Positions 46,996 through 56,183 are shown, counted from the stretch's first letter. The stretch is DNA of 64,000 nucleotides from Algoriella xinjiangensis (GCF_900115015.1 NZ_FOUZ01000010.1:1-64000), one strand, 5' to 3'. The notes: generated by a model from the letters alone, not told the origin. A program made the numbers and translations.

Positions 46996-47670
46996 ATGAT
47001 AAAAAAAGGTATAATATTAACTTGCTTGGTATTATCACAAAACTCCAATGCACAAGTTGGTATTGATACAAATACTCCTACGCGAGCATTAGATATTAAT
47101 GGAAATTTAAAAATTAGAGAAATTAGTGATGAATCTGATAATGGACAATACACAAAAGTATTAGTTACAAATGCAGATGGTAATGTTGATTATATTTATA
47201 AAAAAGATTTATTACCTGCAACTGATGAATTTACAAGTAATAAAGAAGTAATTAATAATATCTACTCTAACAATGTACAGTTAGGTATTGATACCAAAGT
47301 GATTACGTGTGGAAAGTTTCAATTCTCTTTTAGCTCCGAATCAGATTCTAAAATCCGTTTTAATTTAACTGAAAAACCCTCAGAAAATATTGATATTTAT
47401 ATGAGTATGGAGCAAAACTGGACTGGTAGTGGATTTCAGTTTTATCAAGGTACCTCATCGAGTAATACAACTGCTTTTAAATTTACAACAACAAATTGGA
47501 ATTCTCCAAAAGAGTTCGCTTCTGCTAATTTAGCTGATTTTGAACAAAATGTAATGTACTTCCAATATCCAAAAGATCCATCATTTTATCGTTTAACTAT
47601 TTATAGAGTAAATCATACTGTTAATAAAGAAAATACATGGAGTTTTGTGTCTGCATGTGAAAAATTTTAA
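46996..47670 (+). CDS. Secreted cassette protein A, copy 2
   Basis: A 224-residue protein, the same length as A1. It has a signal peptide (about 1-19, ending SNAQ), VGIDTNTPTRALDINGNLKIRE, VITCGKFQFSF and the end WSFVSACEKF. Shared stretches with A1 include YIYKKDLLP, IYMSMEQN, GFQFYQGTS and MYFQYP. Differences are spread evenly, so the duplication is not recent. First gene of the second A-B-C unit. Function unknown. Confidence 0.7.
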   Translation: MIKKGIILTCLVLSQNSNAQVGIDTNTPTRALDINGNLKIREISDESDNGQYTKVLVTNADGNVDYIYKKDLLPATDEFTSNKEVINNIYSNNVQLGIDTKVITCGKFQFSFSSESDSKIRFNLTEKPSENIDIYMSMEQNWTGSGFQFYQGTSSSNTTAFKFTTTNWNSPKEFASANLADFEQNVMYFQYPKDPSFYRLTIYRVNHTVNKENTWSFVSACEKF

Positions 47671-47673
47671 AAA

Positions 47674-48393
47674 ATGAACAAGAAACAACTTATAAAATTC
47701 ATACTTGTTTTATTCCCTATTATTGGCTTTTCTCAAGTCGGAATTGGAACAGAAACACCTAGCAGAATGCTTGATATAAATGGTGATTTAAGAATTCGTC
47801 AATTAGATGATAAAACAGATAATACTGACGAAAGTTATCGCTACTTATTAAGCGCAAAAGATGATGAAAAAAATCAAGCAGATGTAGTAACAAAAGTTAA
47901 TGGTCAAGTAGATAAAATTTCATTTCCATCCTTATTACAAAGTTCATCAAATAATGTAGAGGTAAAAAAGATAATTTATAGAGGAGATGCTGATAAAACA
48001 AAAAAATGTAGTTGTGGAGATTTAACTATTTATCTAGATAAATCGTCTGTAAACACTGATATTTTATCATTTATACATTTAAATTCGACTGATGTTTTTG
48101 TGAATAATAATGCAGAATCTATTACATTAAAATATGGTCAAAAAAAGTATACAGGTACAGCCTACACCTATGCAGATGATGGTATAACCTTTACAAAATC
48201 TCGTGGTACTGAGGCGTATAATCAACTTGATACTTCAAATCTAAATAGCGGTAATACTGTACGTATATATACTATTGTTTTACCAGGGGAAAACAATTTA
48301 TACCGTTTTACAGTTTCTAGATTCTTTAATAATTCTACCACTTATATTAATAGTCTTATTTGCGAAAAATTCTACATTCAATCAATTGATTAA
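47674..48393 (+). CDS. Secreted cassette protein B, copy 2 (intact)
   Basis: A 239-residue protein with signal peptide (ending IIGFSQ), VGIGTETPSRMLDINGDLRIRQ, KKCSCGDLTIYL and a C-terminal half with TVRIYTIVLPGENNLYRFTVSR. CEKF lies ten residues before the end (CEKFYIQSID), unlike A and C where it is terminal. It starts 3 bp after A2. It is the reference that shows B1 to be frameshifted. Function unknown. Confidence 0.7.
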   Translation: MNKKQLIKFILVLFPIIGFSQVGIGTETPSRMLDINGDLRIRQLDDKTDNTDESYRYLLSAKDDEKNQADVVTKVNGQVDKISFPSLLQSSSNNVEVKKIIYRGDADKTKKCSCGDLTIYLDKSSVNTDILSFIHLNSTDVFVNNNAESITLKYGQKKYTGTAYTYADDGITFTKSRGTEAYNQLDTSNLNSGNTVRIYTIVLPGENNLYRFTVSRFFNNSTTYINSLICEKFYIQSID

Positions 48394-48397
48394 TCTT

Positions 48398-49033
48398 ATG
48401 AAAAATTTATATAAAATTCTTTTTATACTAATTTCTGCGACTTCTTTTTCTCAGGTTGGTATCAATACAGAAGAACCAACGAGAATGTTAGATGTTAACG
48501 GAAATTTACGTTTACAAAAAACAGAATATAAAGCAAATGATAATATTTATGATAAAGTTCTTGTCATAAATAGTGAAGGAAATGTTGATTCTTGGAAAAA
48601 AGCTGATGTTATTGCAAAAATGGACGAACTGATTGTTGAAACTAAAAAACTTTACTTTTCTTCATCTCCAGATCCAGATATACAAGTACCTTGTGGTAAG
48701 TTTCTTTTAAGATTTGCAGATGTTTTTCGTAATCCTATTCCGCAAATAAAATTAAAAACCGCAAATACAACAGTCACTCCGGTTTACTATAATATTATTG
48801 GTAAAGAAAATAGTTCTTCTAATACATTTAGTGGTAGTATAGCTACAAATAAAACATTGTCTATACCTGTAGATAATAGTTTTGTATCAATAGATTCTAC
48901 ATACAAAACCAACAAATTAGATGAAATATATTTAAGTTATCCTAATGACGATAATTTATACAGAGTAACTTATTTAGCAAGAACAATGTCTGCTACAGAA
49001 TATAGTTATACAATGATTTGCGAAAAATTTTAA
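48398..49033 (+). CDS. Secreted cassette protein C, copy 2
   Basis: A 211-residue protein with a signal peptide (MKNLYKILFILISATSFSQ), VGINTEEPTRMLDVNGNLRLQ, VPCGKFLLRF and the end YTMICEKF. The start at 48398 is chosen over 48275, which lies deep inside B2 and has no signal peptide. It begins 4 bp after B2, the same spacing as C1 after B1. A strong terminator follows. Function unknown. Confidence 0.7.
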   Translation: MKNLYKILFILISATSFSQVGINTEEPTRMLDVNGNLRLQKTEYKANDNIYDKVLVINSEGNVDSWKKADVIAKMDELIVETKKLYFSSSPDPDIQVPCGKFLLRFADVFRNPIPQIKLKTANTTVTPVYYNIIGKENSSSNTFSGSIATNKTLSIPVDNSFVSIDSTYKTNKLDEIYLSYPNDDNLYRVTYLARTMSATEYSYTMICEKF

Positions 49034-49062
49034 AAATCAACCTATACATATTTTTCTAAACC

Positions 49063-49093
49063 AAAAATTCCACTCAATTGAGTGGAATTTTTA
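49063..49093. terminator. Terminator of cassette copy 2
   Basis: AAAAATTCCACTCAA pairs with TTGAGTGGAATTTTT and is followed by a T-rich run; it may also serve the small minus-strand gene. Confidence 0.9.
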
Positions 49094-49116
49094 TTTTTTA
49101 TATTATTCTGATTAGC

Positions 49117-49251
49117 TTAATTCATCACTTGTAAAATAATTAAAACAACAATAAAAATTATTGCTGCAACAATTACAACATCTTTAAACTTAACATTTTT
49201 TGTCCCGAATTCTACATTTCTGTTAAGACTTTTCTTCTTCTTGGCCTGCAT
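49117..49251 (-). CDS. Small 44-residue membrane protein
   Basis: ATG at 49249-49251 to TAA at 49117-49119. The product starts MQAKKKKSLNRN, is basic for its first dozen residues, then has FKDVVIVAAIIFIVVLIIL as one membrane helix and ends QVMN. The layout (positive N terminus in, one helix, clean stop, terminator behind) looks like a real small membrane protein rather than a shadow of another gene, as nothing is coded opposite. Family not recognised. Confidence 0.5.
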   Translation of the reverse strand: MQAKKKKSLNRNVEFGTKNVKFKDVVIVAAIIFIVVLIILQVMN

Positions 49252-49448
49252 TAGTTGGTATTTGATTTGCAAATATAAATACTATTCTTAATAAGTTAAA
49301 AATGTAATCTGTTAACTTAATCTGAAAGTTCTTATCAAAAGTTAAACCATAAATTTATTTTATACATCAATTAGATTTTTCTAGTAAAAATCATGTTCTA
49401 AATCGTTTGATAATTCGTAATTTAGAACAAATTTAAATAAATAACAAA
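49252..49448. other. Gap before the nitroreductase gene
   Basis: 197 bp of very AT-rich sequence between divergent genes. It must hold both promoters, but I see no clear TANNTTTG box on either strand. Confidence 0.4.
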
Positions 49449-50084
49449 ATGTCATTTATAGACGATTTAAAGTGGCGATATGCTACAAAAAAATACGATC
49501 CATCAAAAAAAGTTTCACAAGAAAATGTTGAGAAAATAGTAGAAGCTGCGCGCTTGGCTCCTACTTCATCTGGTTTGCAACAATTTCGAGTAATCGTTAT
49601 AAAAAATCAAGATTTAAAAAATAAAATTCTACCAATTGCTTATAATCAACAAGCTATTACAGATTGTTCACATTTATTAATTTTTGCGGCGTGGGACAAT
49701 TATACAGAAGAACGTATAGACGAAGTTTACACGCAAATTACAAAAGAACGTGAGTTAGAAGCTGGTTTTTTGACTAATTATACAGACACTTTAAAAAAGA
49801 TGTTTTTGAATAATACGGAAGAAGAAAATTTTATTCATGCTTCCTATCAAACCTATATTGCATTTGGTTTTTCGATAGCGCAAGCTGCCGAATTAAAAGT
49901 AGATTGCACACCAATGGAAGGTTTTAAACCAAAGGAATTAGATAAATTATTAGACTTAGAAAAGTACGGATTAAAAAGTATTTTACTTTTACCGATTGGT
50001 TATCGTGACGAAGAAAATGATTGGAATGCGAAAATGAAAAAAGTTCGTAATCCGAAAGAAAAATTTATGATTGAGATCAATTAA
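49449..50084 (+). CDS. NAD(P)H-dependent nitroreductase-family oxidoreductase
   Basis: A 211-residue FMN enzyme of the NfsB-like nitroreductase family. WRYATKKYDPSKKVSQENV near residue 10 and AARLAPTSSGLQQFRVIVI near 33 form the FMN site, and the C-terminal GYRDEENDWNAKMKKVRNP is typical. It probably reduces nitro or quinone compounds; the true substrate is unknown. Single gene with a shared terminator to the convergent porin. Confidence 0.9.
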   Translation: MSFIDDLKWRYATKKYDPSKKVSQENVEKIVEAARLAPTSSGLQQFRVIVIKNQDLKNKILPIAYNQQAITDCSHLLIFAAWDNYTEERIDEVYTQITKERELEAGFLTNYTDTLKKMFLNNTEEENFIHASYQTYIAFGFSIAQAAELKVDCTPMEGFKPKELDKLLDLEKYGLKSILLLPIGYRDEENDWNAKMKKVRNPKEKFMIEIN

Positions 50085-50125
50085 ATTAAAAAAAGTCAAC
50101 TTTACAGTTGACTTTTTTTAATTTA
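50083..50125. terminator. Bidirectional terminator
   Basis: AAATTAAAAAAAGTCAACT and its complement form a long stem between the convergent nitroreductase and porin genes. Confidence 0.9.
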
Positions 50126-50126
50126 A

Positions 50127-51362
50127 TTATATTCCGATTTCAATTTGAAAACGTGCATACCAATTATTTTTCTTCTCTAAATTATAAAATTTTTGTTGCT
50201 CGTATGTAAACTCTGCTTGTAGTTTAAATGCGTGCTCCCAAATATATTTTGTTAATCCTAAACTATATTGATTTGCATTTGGCGTAAACTCAAAAATCTC
50301 TTTATCTACTTTTTGCTTAGAAAATCTACCAATAACTTCCCAATGTTTTGGAAACGTGTATGAACCTTGAAAATCCATTCCGTGACCATCATAAACGTAA
50401 TTAAAATCTGTTACATCTGTTGGATTATAAAACATCGTTTTATCCGAATTTCTGTTCATATAAGCGTACATCAAACTCCAACCTTGGTATTTTAACATTG
50501 CATCTAAAAACAACGATTGTATATTCGCCGTTCCTTTTCCTGCAATATCATCGCCCAACATTCCTTGCGTTCTATGCGCTCTGTCATTGTAACTATACGC
50601 ACCAGAAATCATCAATTTCGGTTTTTGTTCGTGCGCTAAATCTCCTTCATAATTACTACCACCATCTGTAAATTCTCCAAGCGGAAATAATTCTGCTTTA
50701 CCCGTATAGGCTAAACCTGTATCATTAAAATTTGTCCAGTTTCTACCTTCACCAGTCGAAATTGCACCACGTAAAATGTAAGAAAATTTTTCCTTATTCT
50801 TTTTATTGTATAAAACCTGAACCCCAAAATCGCGGTCAATATTAAAATCTGCATTATTAATCGATCGATCCGTTAATTGCAAAGCTCCAGACGAATTAAC
50901 TCGCTGACGGTTTCCTGGTAATTTTGTTTGACCAAATCCTAAACTCCAATGTTTGTTAGGATAATAAAAAATCATGGCGTCACGAATAATATTTGTATTT
51001 TTTCCTTCTTCTGCCTTACCTACATCGCCTGCTGCAAATGATAATTGCATCGAATATCCAAACTTTGGATTACCAATATAACCATCAAAACGCAAACGTA
51101 AACGACGAATTTGACCATCAATTTTGTCTTCTTCTCCATCGTCGTGTATATAACTTACGCGATTTTGCATACGAAAACGAATATTTACTTGATATAAGCT
51201 ATCGGGCGAAGTAATTCCCAATCCGTTACCATAACTGTAATACGGCGACATCATATTCTTAAATTCTTGAACAGTTTTCTTCTTCGTTTCAACTGTATCT
51301 TTTGTCTGTGCGTATGCATTAAAAGAAAATACAATAAACAGTAAAGTTAGAATTTGTCTCAT
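50127..51362 (-). CDS. Phosphate-selective porin O/P-type outer-membrane protein
   Basis: A 411-residue outer-membrane barrel with a signal peptide (about 1-18, ending NAYAQ). VNIRFRMQNRVSYIHD near residue 60, GQIRRLRLRFDGYIGNPKFGYSMQLSF near 82, the RDAMIFYYPNKHWSLGFGQTKLPG stretch near 124 and the ending YARFQIEIGI are typical of OprO/OprP-like porins. It probably passes phosphate or other anions; no phosphate-uptake gene is nearby. Confidence 0.85.
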   Translation of the reverse strand: MRQILTLLFIVFSFNAYAQTKDTVETKKKTVQEFKNMMSPYYSYGNGLGITSPDSLYQVNIRFRMQNRVSYIHDDGEEDKIDGQIRRLRLRFDGYIGNPKFGYSMQLSFAAGDVGKAEEGKNTNIIRDAMIFYYPNKHWSLGFGQTKLPGNRQRVNSSGALQLTDRSINNADFNIDRDFGVQVLYNKKNKEKFSYILRGAISTGEGRNWTNFNDTGLAYTGKAELFPLGEFTDGGSNYEGDLAHEQKPKLMISGAYSYNDRAHRTQGMLGDDIAGKGTANIQSLFLDAMLKYQGWSLMYAYMNRNSDKTMFYNPTDVTDFNYVYDGHGMDFQGSYTFPKHWEVIGRFSKQKVDKEIFEFTPNANQYSLGLTKYIWEHAFKLQAEFTYEQQKFYNLEKKNNWYARFQIEIGI

Positions 51363-51430
51363 GTTTTGTTAATGTGTTTGTTGTGGGTGCAAAAATCAAA
51401 GAATTAAATTAAATAATTGTAAACCGTAAA

Positions 51431-51955
51431 TTAAATTAACGTTAACAATGAGTCGAAATTCTTGATACGATGATCGTCATCTATTTCAATAATCTCAATT
51501 TGATCGGGAAATATATTTTGCTGAACTTCAAAAAAATCAATTGATTTTGTAACATCCAAAACTTCATCATGAACGCCTAAAAATACTTTAGTATTCTCAA
51601 AACGATTCATATCAACCAAATATTTAGCTAAGTTTTCCGGAAAATTATCTTCGTATTTAAACGAAACATCAATCAAAGGATTTAATAAAATTAACTTGCT
51701 CGATTTTCCATTTTCTTTTAATTTCCGCTGTAATTGCCAACCAAAATTGCCGCCGGTAGAACTTCCTATTATAGTCAAATCTTTTATAATTCCCTTCAAA
51801 TCTTCGTACGCATCGTTTAGAATTGCAGAAATATTATCATCCGTTTTCCACTCAACACAAACAGCCGATGGATAAATTTGTAAGATAGATTTGAACTTAT
51901 TGGATTTTGCAGAACTATTTAATCCGTGCAGGTAAACAATTTGTCGATTATTCAT
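51431..51955 (-). CDS. YqiA/YcfP-type alpha/beta hydrolase
   Basis: A 174-residue small serine hydrolase. YLHGLNSSAKSNKFKSI at residues 8-24 is the family start, the nucleophile is in IGSSTGGNFGWQL near 62, and VFLGVHDEVLDV near 135 with DDDHRI near 158 supplies aspartate and histidine. Relatives are esterases of unknown natural substrate. It sits between the porin and the S9 peptidase with gaps on both sides. Confidence 0.8.
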   Translation of the reverse strand: MNNRQIVYLHGLNSSAKSNKFKSILQIYPSAVCVEWKTDDNISAILNDAYEDLKGIIKDLTIIGSSTGGNFGWQLQRKLKENGKSSKLILLNPLIDVSFKYEDNFPENLAKYLVDMNRFENTKVFLGVHDEVLDVTKSIDFFEVQQNIFPDQIEIIEIDDDHRIKNFDSLLTLI

Positions 51956-52021
51956 ATTCAGCGCAATTAATTGTTTAATTTATATATTTTCAGTTAGTTA
52001 ATCAAATTGGTATGTAAATTT

Positions 52022-52038
52022 AACACTATAATAGTGTT
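52022..52038. promoter_or_regulatory. Palindrome AACACTATAATAGTGTT
   Basis: A 17-bp inverted repeat (AACACTAT arms) lies upstream of the esterase start and just past the S9 peptidase terminator. It could be an operator; only symmetry supports this. Confidence 0.3.
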
Positions 52039-52056
52039 GTATAACATGATTTAATG

Positions 52057-52092
52057 CACAAAAAAAGCGGACTAAATTGTACGCTTCTTTTT
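52057..52092 (-). terminator. Terminator of the S9 peptidase gene
   Basis: On the minus strand AAGCGTAC faces GTCCGCTT around a 6-nt loop (one mismatch), followed by seven T. Confidence 0.7.
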
Positions 52093-52103
52093 ATTGTTAA
52101 GAA

Positions 52104-54992
52104 TTATTTGTCTTTTGATTTATCTAAATCAAATCCCCAATCAATTCCTTTCATTGTTGCCGGAACTCCTTCTGTCATCCATTTCGGAGCTGGTTTATCT
52201 TTTAAATAATGATCAAAAAATTGTTGTTGACGTTGCTGAATATCATTTTTATTTGCACGCTTTAATAAATTGTGATCATCTCCATTATAATTTAACATCC
52301 AAACTGGCTTCTGTAAACGACGCAGCGCCATAAACATTTCTATACCTTGGTACCAAGGCACAGCTCCATCTTCGTCATTATGCATAATTACGACTGGCGT
52401 TTGCACATTTGGCATTTTAAATAATGGCGAATTTTCGATGTACAATTCTGGCGCTTCCCAAAGTGTTTTTCCAATTCTACTTTGTGTTTGCTCGTACTGA
52501 AATTGACGACTCATTCCCGTTCCCCAACGAATTCCACCATAAGCAGAAGTCATATTAACAACAGGCGCGCCCGTCCAAGCTGCGGCGTACATATTAGTCA
52601 CTGTAATTAAATGTGCGACTTGGTAACCACCCCAACTTTGCCCTTGTATTGCAATTTTATCGCCGTTTATCCACGTATTTTTCTTTAAAGCTTCAACACC
52701 CGAATTAATATAATCTTCAGCAGATTTTCCCGGATATCCAATTGTATAAGAAATATCTGGCGTAAAAACTATGTAATCATTACTTACAAAATATGTATGA
52801 TTGATACGAGATGGCGTTGGTGCAGGCGCTTGATAACGGTTTAAATTATCTGATAATTTCTCATAAAAATATACAATTACAGGATATTTTTTAGTTGGAT
52901 CAAAATTTTCTGGTTTATACACAACACCCGTTGCATCTTTTCCCGAATATGTTTTCCAATTTACCAATTCACCTTTTCCCCAAGAATAATCTTTTTGTTG
53001 AGGATTAATTGCAGAAACTTTTTTCTCGTCTTTAAAATTTGATGTCACATAAACATCGGGGGAATTTTGAAAAGACTCTTTTGTATAAATATATTCGTCT
53101 GCATTAAGTGCTTTTTTCATATTCTGAGCACCCCAAGTATCAGACATTGTAATTTCTTCAGGATTTTTTGACTTCGAAATAATTGTTTGAAAAACTCCAG
53201 ATTGCTTATTATCATTATTAAATGCACCTAAAAATATAGGTAAATCACGATTAACCGTTTTTACATCCTCATTTAATTGATTGATGTCAAATGTAATTTT
53301 ATGTTTACGACCAAAACCATTCGTCATATTTTCTGGTTTACGATCTCCAGCCAAATCAAATTCCCAAATATCATAACGATCTTTTATTAAAACCGTGTTG
53401 TCATTATCTGTAAAATAAGCAATACCGTATTCTTGCGCAACTGTTGGCGAGTCATTTTCTTCGTCATAAAACTTAACTTTTATCTTTTTATTTAAAACTT
53501 TCGTTTCTTTTGTCGTTAAGTTATAGCTCGACCATAAAGCCGTTTCACCATTATAATATACCGCGAATTTACCATTTGGCGAAATCTCCACTTTACCAAC
53601 CAAACCACTAACTAAATTTTCTCGTTGACCAGTTTTTGTATTAATAATGTAATAATCTCGGCGTCTAGTTGCATCCCATTGCGCCGAAACGCGATACGCA
53701 TTATCCGAAGTTCCTAAAGCAAATAGCGAATTTCCTTCGTTAATCATTTCTACTTGATTAACATCAAAATCTGCTAATTGCGTAATTTTTGTTGGATTTG
53801 ATAAATCGATAACAGATAAATAAGTACGTTTCTTTTCGCGATCAGCATTTTTTAATTGTTGCGGCTGAACAAAATCATCTTTATAACTCCAAACATCTAC
53901 TTTTGCATGATCTTCTGCAATCAAAGTTGTGTCTTTTTCTGCTAATTTTGGCGCTAAACCTAAAAATAAAGCATTTCCATCTTTACTAAATTTTGGTAAA
54001 CGATTTTCTGAAACTTGCCAATCTTTTTTCAATCCAACCAGTTCAGTTTTTTTGATTTCTTGTTGATTTACAGTCGTTGTATAATAAAGATGATACGTTT
54101 TATTTTCTTTTTTCTCATCATCAGAAGTTCCTACAAAAGCAACTTTAGTAGCAGAATCATCAAAAACAAATTGCTTAAATTCTCCAATTGTATCAACCAA
54201 TTGTTTTTGAGCAAATGTTGCTGTATTAACTAAGAAAACACCGTATTTCGTTTTATCTAAACTATCTTTTTTAGCTTGCTTTGTCGAGAAAATTAATTGT
54301 TTACCGTTTTCGCTAAACTCATAATTCATCACATTTTTAAATGATTTCTTTTGTCCTGAAGCAAGATTTCTTAAAACCAATTCTAATGGTTGATCTTTTT
54401 TATCTTTTCCAGCTGTTTTAGATGGTTTTTCTTTTGTTTTAGCAGAATCAGCAACTTCTTTTTTATCCTTTTTAACTTCTTCCTTTTCTAATAAATAAGC
54501 TAAAAATGAACCACCATTTTTAGGTGTTTTAAATGATTTTATATTTGGTAATTTCTCAACTTTATTTGTTGCTAAATTTAAAATTCCGATTGAATCTTTT
54601 GCAATTTCATGTTCTTTTTTCTTTTTAATTCGAACCAATTTTAAATCTTTGTAAAAAGGTCGAATTTTAAAAATTGCATATTTAGAGTCTGACGTAAAAA
54701 CACTTCCTTCACCACGATGAAAATTAAGTGATTTATCCGTTTTTAATCCAAAAAAGTTAAGCGAATTGTCACTTTCTTGTGCGTTTACTTGGTAAGCAAC
54801 CCAAGCACCATTATTCGATAATTCTTTCATTCCGATTGATTGCCATTCATCAAAAACGGTCATATCAAGCGGTTTTTTTTGCGCATCCACATTTGTTGCC
54901 AAAAGAGCCAATGCAACTGCATAAGTAGCTTTGTTTGTCAAAATTTGTGTTGCGTAATTTTGAAGTCTTTTAGTAGATAATTTCGATTTCAT
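52104..54992 (-). CDS. S9-family prolyl oligopeptidase-like peptidase
   Basis: A 962-residue exported serine peptidase. A signal peptide lies at about 18-37 (ATYAVALALLATNVDAQ). The N-terminal part (about 40-700) is a beta-propeller, with a lysine-rich insertion near 170-205. The C-terminal alpha/beta hydrolase has the nucleophile in GQSWGGYQV near 784, aspartate in HNDEDGAVPW near 870 and histidine in DDHNLLK near 907. It cleaves peptides, perhaps dipeptidyl or oligopeptidyl substrates, in the periplasm. Long for the family because of the extended propeller. Monocistronic. Confidence 0.9.
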   Translation of the reverse strand: MKSKLSTKRLQNYATQILTNKATYAVALALLATNVDAQKKPLDMTVFDEWQSIGMKELSNNGAWVAYQVNAQESDNSLNFFGLKTDKSLNFHRGEGSVFTSDSKYAIFKIRPFYKDLKLVRIKKKKEHEIAKDSIGILNLATNKVEKLPNIKSFKTPKNGGSFLAYLLEKEEVKKDKKEVADSAKTKEKPSKTAGKDKKDQPLELVLRNLASGQKKSFKNVMNYEFSENGKQLIFSTKQAKKDSLDKTKYGVFLVNTATFAQKQLVDTIGEFKQFVFDDSATKVAFVGTSDDEKKENKTYHLYYTTTVNQQEIKKTELVGLKKDWQVSENRLPKFSKDGNALFLGLAPKLAEKDTTLIAEDHAKVDVWSYKDDFVQPQQLKNADREKKRTYLSVIDLSNPTKITQLADFDVNQVEMINEGNSLFALGTSDNAYRVSAQWDATRRRDYYIINTKTGQRENLVSGLVGKVEISPNGKFAVYYNGETALWSSYNLTTKETKVLNKKIKVKFYDEENDSPTVAQEYGIAYFTDNDNTVLIKDRYDIWEFDLAGDRKPENMTNGFGRKHKITFDINQLNEDVKTVNRDLPIFLGAFNNDNKQSGVFQTIISKSKNPEEITMSDTWGAQNMKKALNADEYIYTKESFQNSPDVYVTSNFKDEKKVSAINPQQKDYSWGKGELVNWKTYSGKDATGVVYKPENFDPTKKYPVIVYFYEKLSDNLNRYQAPAPTPSRINHTYFVSNDYIVFTPDISYTIGYPGKSAEDYINSGVEALKKNTWINGDKIAIQGQSWGGYQVAHLITVTNMYAAAWTGAPVVNMTSAYGGIRWGTGMSRQFQYEQTQSRIGKTLWEAPELYIENSPLFKMPNVQTPVVIMHNDEDGAVPWYQGIEMFMALRRLQKPVWMLNYNGDDHNLLKRANKNDIQQRQQQFFDHYLKDKPAPKWMTEGVPATMKGIDWGFDLDKSKDK

Positions 54993-55088
54993 TCTAAAGT
55001 TCTTTACGCGTTAATTTTAATAGAAGTGTGAAAATAGTAAAGTTTTCATAAACAGAACGAATAATTAAGTATTTAAATTGAGTTCTTG

Positions 55089-55096
55089 TAAATTTG
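55089..55096 (+). promoter_or_regulatory. -7 box TAAATTTG of the phosphodiesterase gene
   Basis: A TANNTTTG match lies 13 bp before the ATG at 55110. Confidence 0.5.
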
Positions 55097-55109
55097 TCAA
55101 AAATTATTA

Positions 55110-56054
55110 GTGATGAAAAAATTATTCTTAAATATTTGCCTTACAATTCCATTTATTTCATTCGCGCAAAATCTACAAGTTGTTCCACTTGGCGTTTATG
55201 GCGGAAGCAATGAAAGTAATTTATCTGCTTATTTAATTGGAGAAGAAAACACAACCGATTATTTAGCTTTGGATGGAGGTACAATTTATAGCGGAATTGA
55301 AAAAGCGATTGAAAAAGGAACGTTTCAAGAAGATAATACAACCGTTTTAAAAGATTATATCAAAGGATATTTTATTTCTCATGGACATTTAGATCATCTT
55401 TCGGGTATGATTATTAATTCGCCAGAAGATTCTAAAAAACCAATTTATGGAATTACAGAAATGATTAGCGTTTTGAAAAATAAATATTTTACAAATGATG
55501 CTTGGGCAAATTTTGGAAGTGAAGGAGAAGCGCCAATCATCAATAAATATAGTTACAAATATGCCGAAATTGGAAAACAATTTGCAATTGAAAACACAAA
55601 TTTACAAGGTACAATTTACGAATTAAGTCATGTGAATCCACTAAAAAGTGCGGCAATTTTGGTTGAAAATGATAATAACGCCGCTATCTATTTTGGAGAT
55701 ACTGGTGCGGATCGAATTGAAAATACAACTAAGCTAGCTACAATTTGGAAAGCTATTGCATCAAAAGTAAAAACAGGAAAATTAAAAACATTACTTCTAG
55801 AAGTTTCTTTTCCTAATTCGCAACCAGAAAATCTATTATTTGGACATTTAACACCAAATTTAATGAACGAAGAAATGGGCAAATTAGCAAAAGAAGTTGG
55901 TACAAAACAGCTAAAAGATTTAACAATTATTGTAACGCATATAAAACCAAAAGGCGATTATGAGCAAAGAATTATACAAGAATTGTTAGAAAATAATCCG
56001 TATCAAATTAATTATATTTTTCCAAAACAAGGCGAACGCATTATCTTAAAATAA
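55110..56054 (+). CDS. Class II cyclic-nucleotide phosphodiesterase (MBL fold)
   Basis: A 314-residue exported metallo-beta-lactamase-fold enzyme. The signal peptide ends near SFAQ (residue 20). The class II cyclic-nucleotide phosphodiesterase signature is present as ISHGHLDHLSGMIINSP near residue 92, and FGDTGADRIENTTKLATIW near 195 and GHLTPNLMNEEM near 250 supply later metal ligands. It should hydrolyse 3',5'-cyclic nucleotides outside the cytoplasm, perhaps for nutrient use. No cyclase is nearby. Confidence 0.88.
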   Translation: MMKKLFLNICLTIPFISFAQNLQVVPLGVYGGSNESNLSAYLIGEENTTDYLALDGGTIYSGIEKAIEKGTFQEDNTTVLKDYIKGYFISHGHLDHLSGMIINSPEDSKKPIYGITEMISVLKNKYFTNDAWANFGSEGEAPIINKYSYKYAEIGKQFAIENTNLQGTIYELSHVNPLKSAAILVENDNNAAIYFGDTGADRIENTTKLATIWKAIASKVKTGKLKTLLLEVSFPNSQPENLLFGHLTPNLMNEEMGKLAKEVGTKQLKDLTIIVTHIKPKGDYEQRIIQELLENNPYQINYIFPKQGERIILK

Positions 56055-56183
56055 ATCAATTTTATATTTTTATTAATTTAAGACATAATATTTTTTATAT
56101 ATTTTATTTTTATCGGACAAATTTTAGTAATTTCATAAAATAGATGTATTGTTTTTTTTCTATTAGGTAACTCTATTTTACAT

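Larger units (their letters stand above)
44645..49033 (+). repeat. Tandem duplication of a three-gene cassette (A-B-C)
   Basis: Genes at 44645, 45331 and 46051 are repeated in the same order and spacing at 46996, 47674 and 48398. Each unit is about 2.05 kb, and each is followed by a palindrome with a CTCAATTGAG core. The intervening leaders do not look alike. Confidence 0.9.

Noticed and set aside
50420-51214. Plus-strand frames opposite the porin gene
   Set aside because: Antisense shadows; the minus frame has a signal peptide and barrel pattern throughout.
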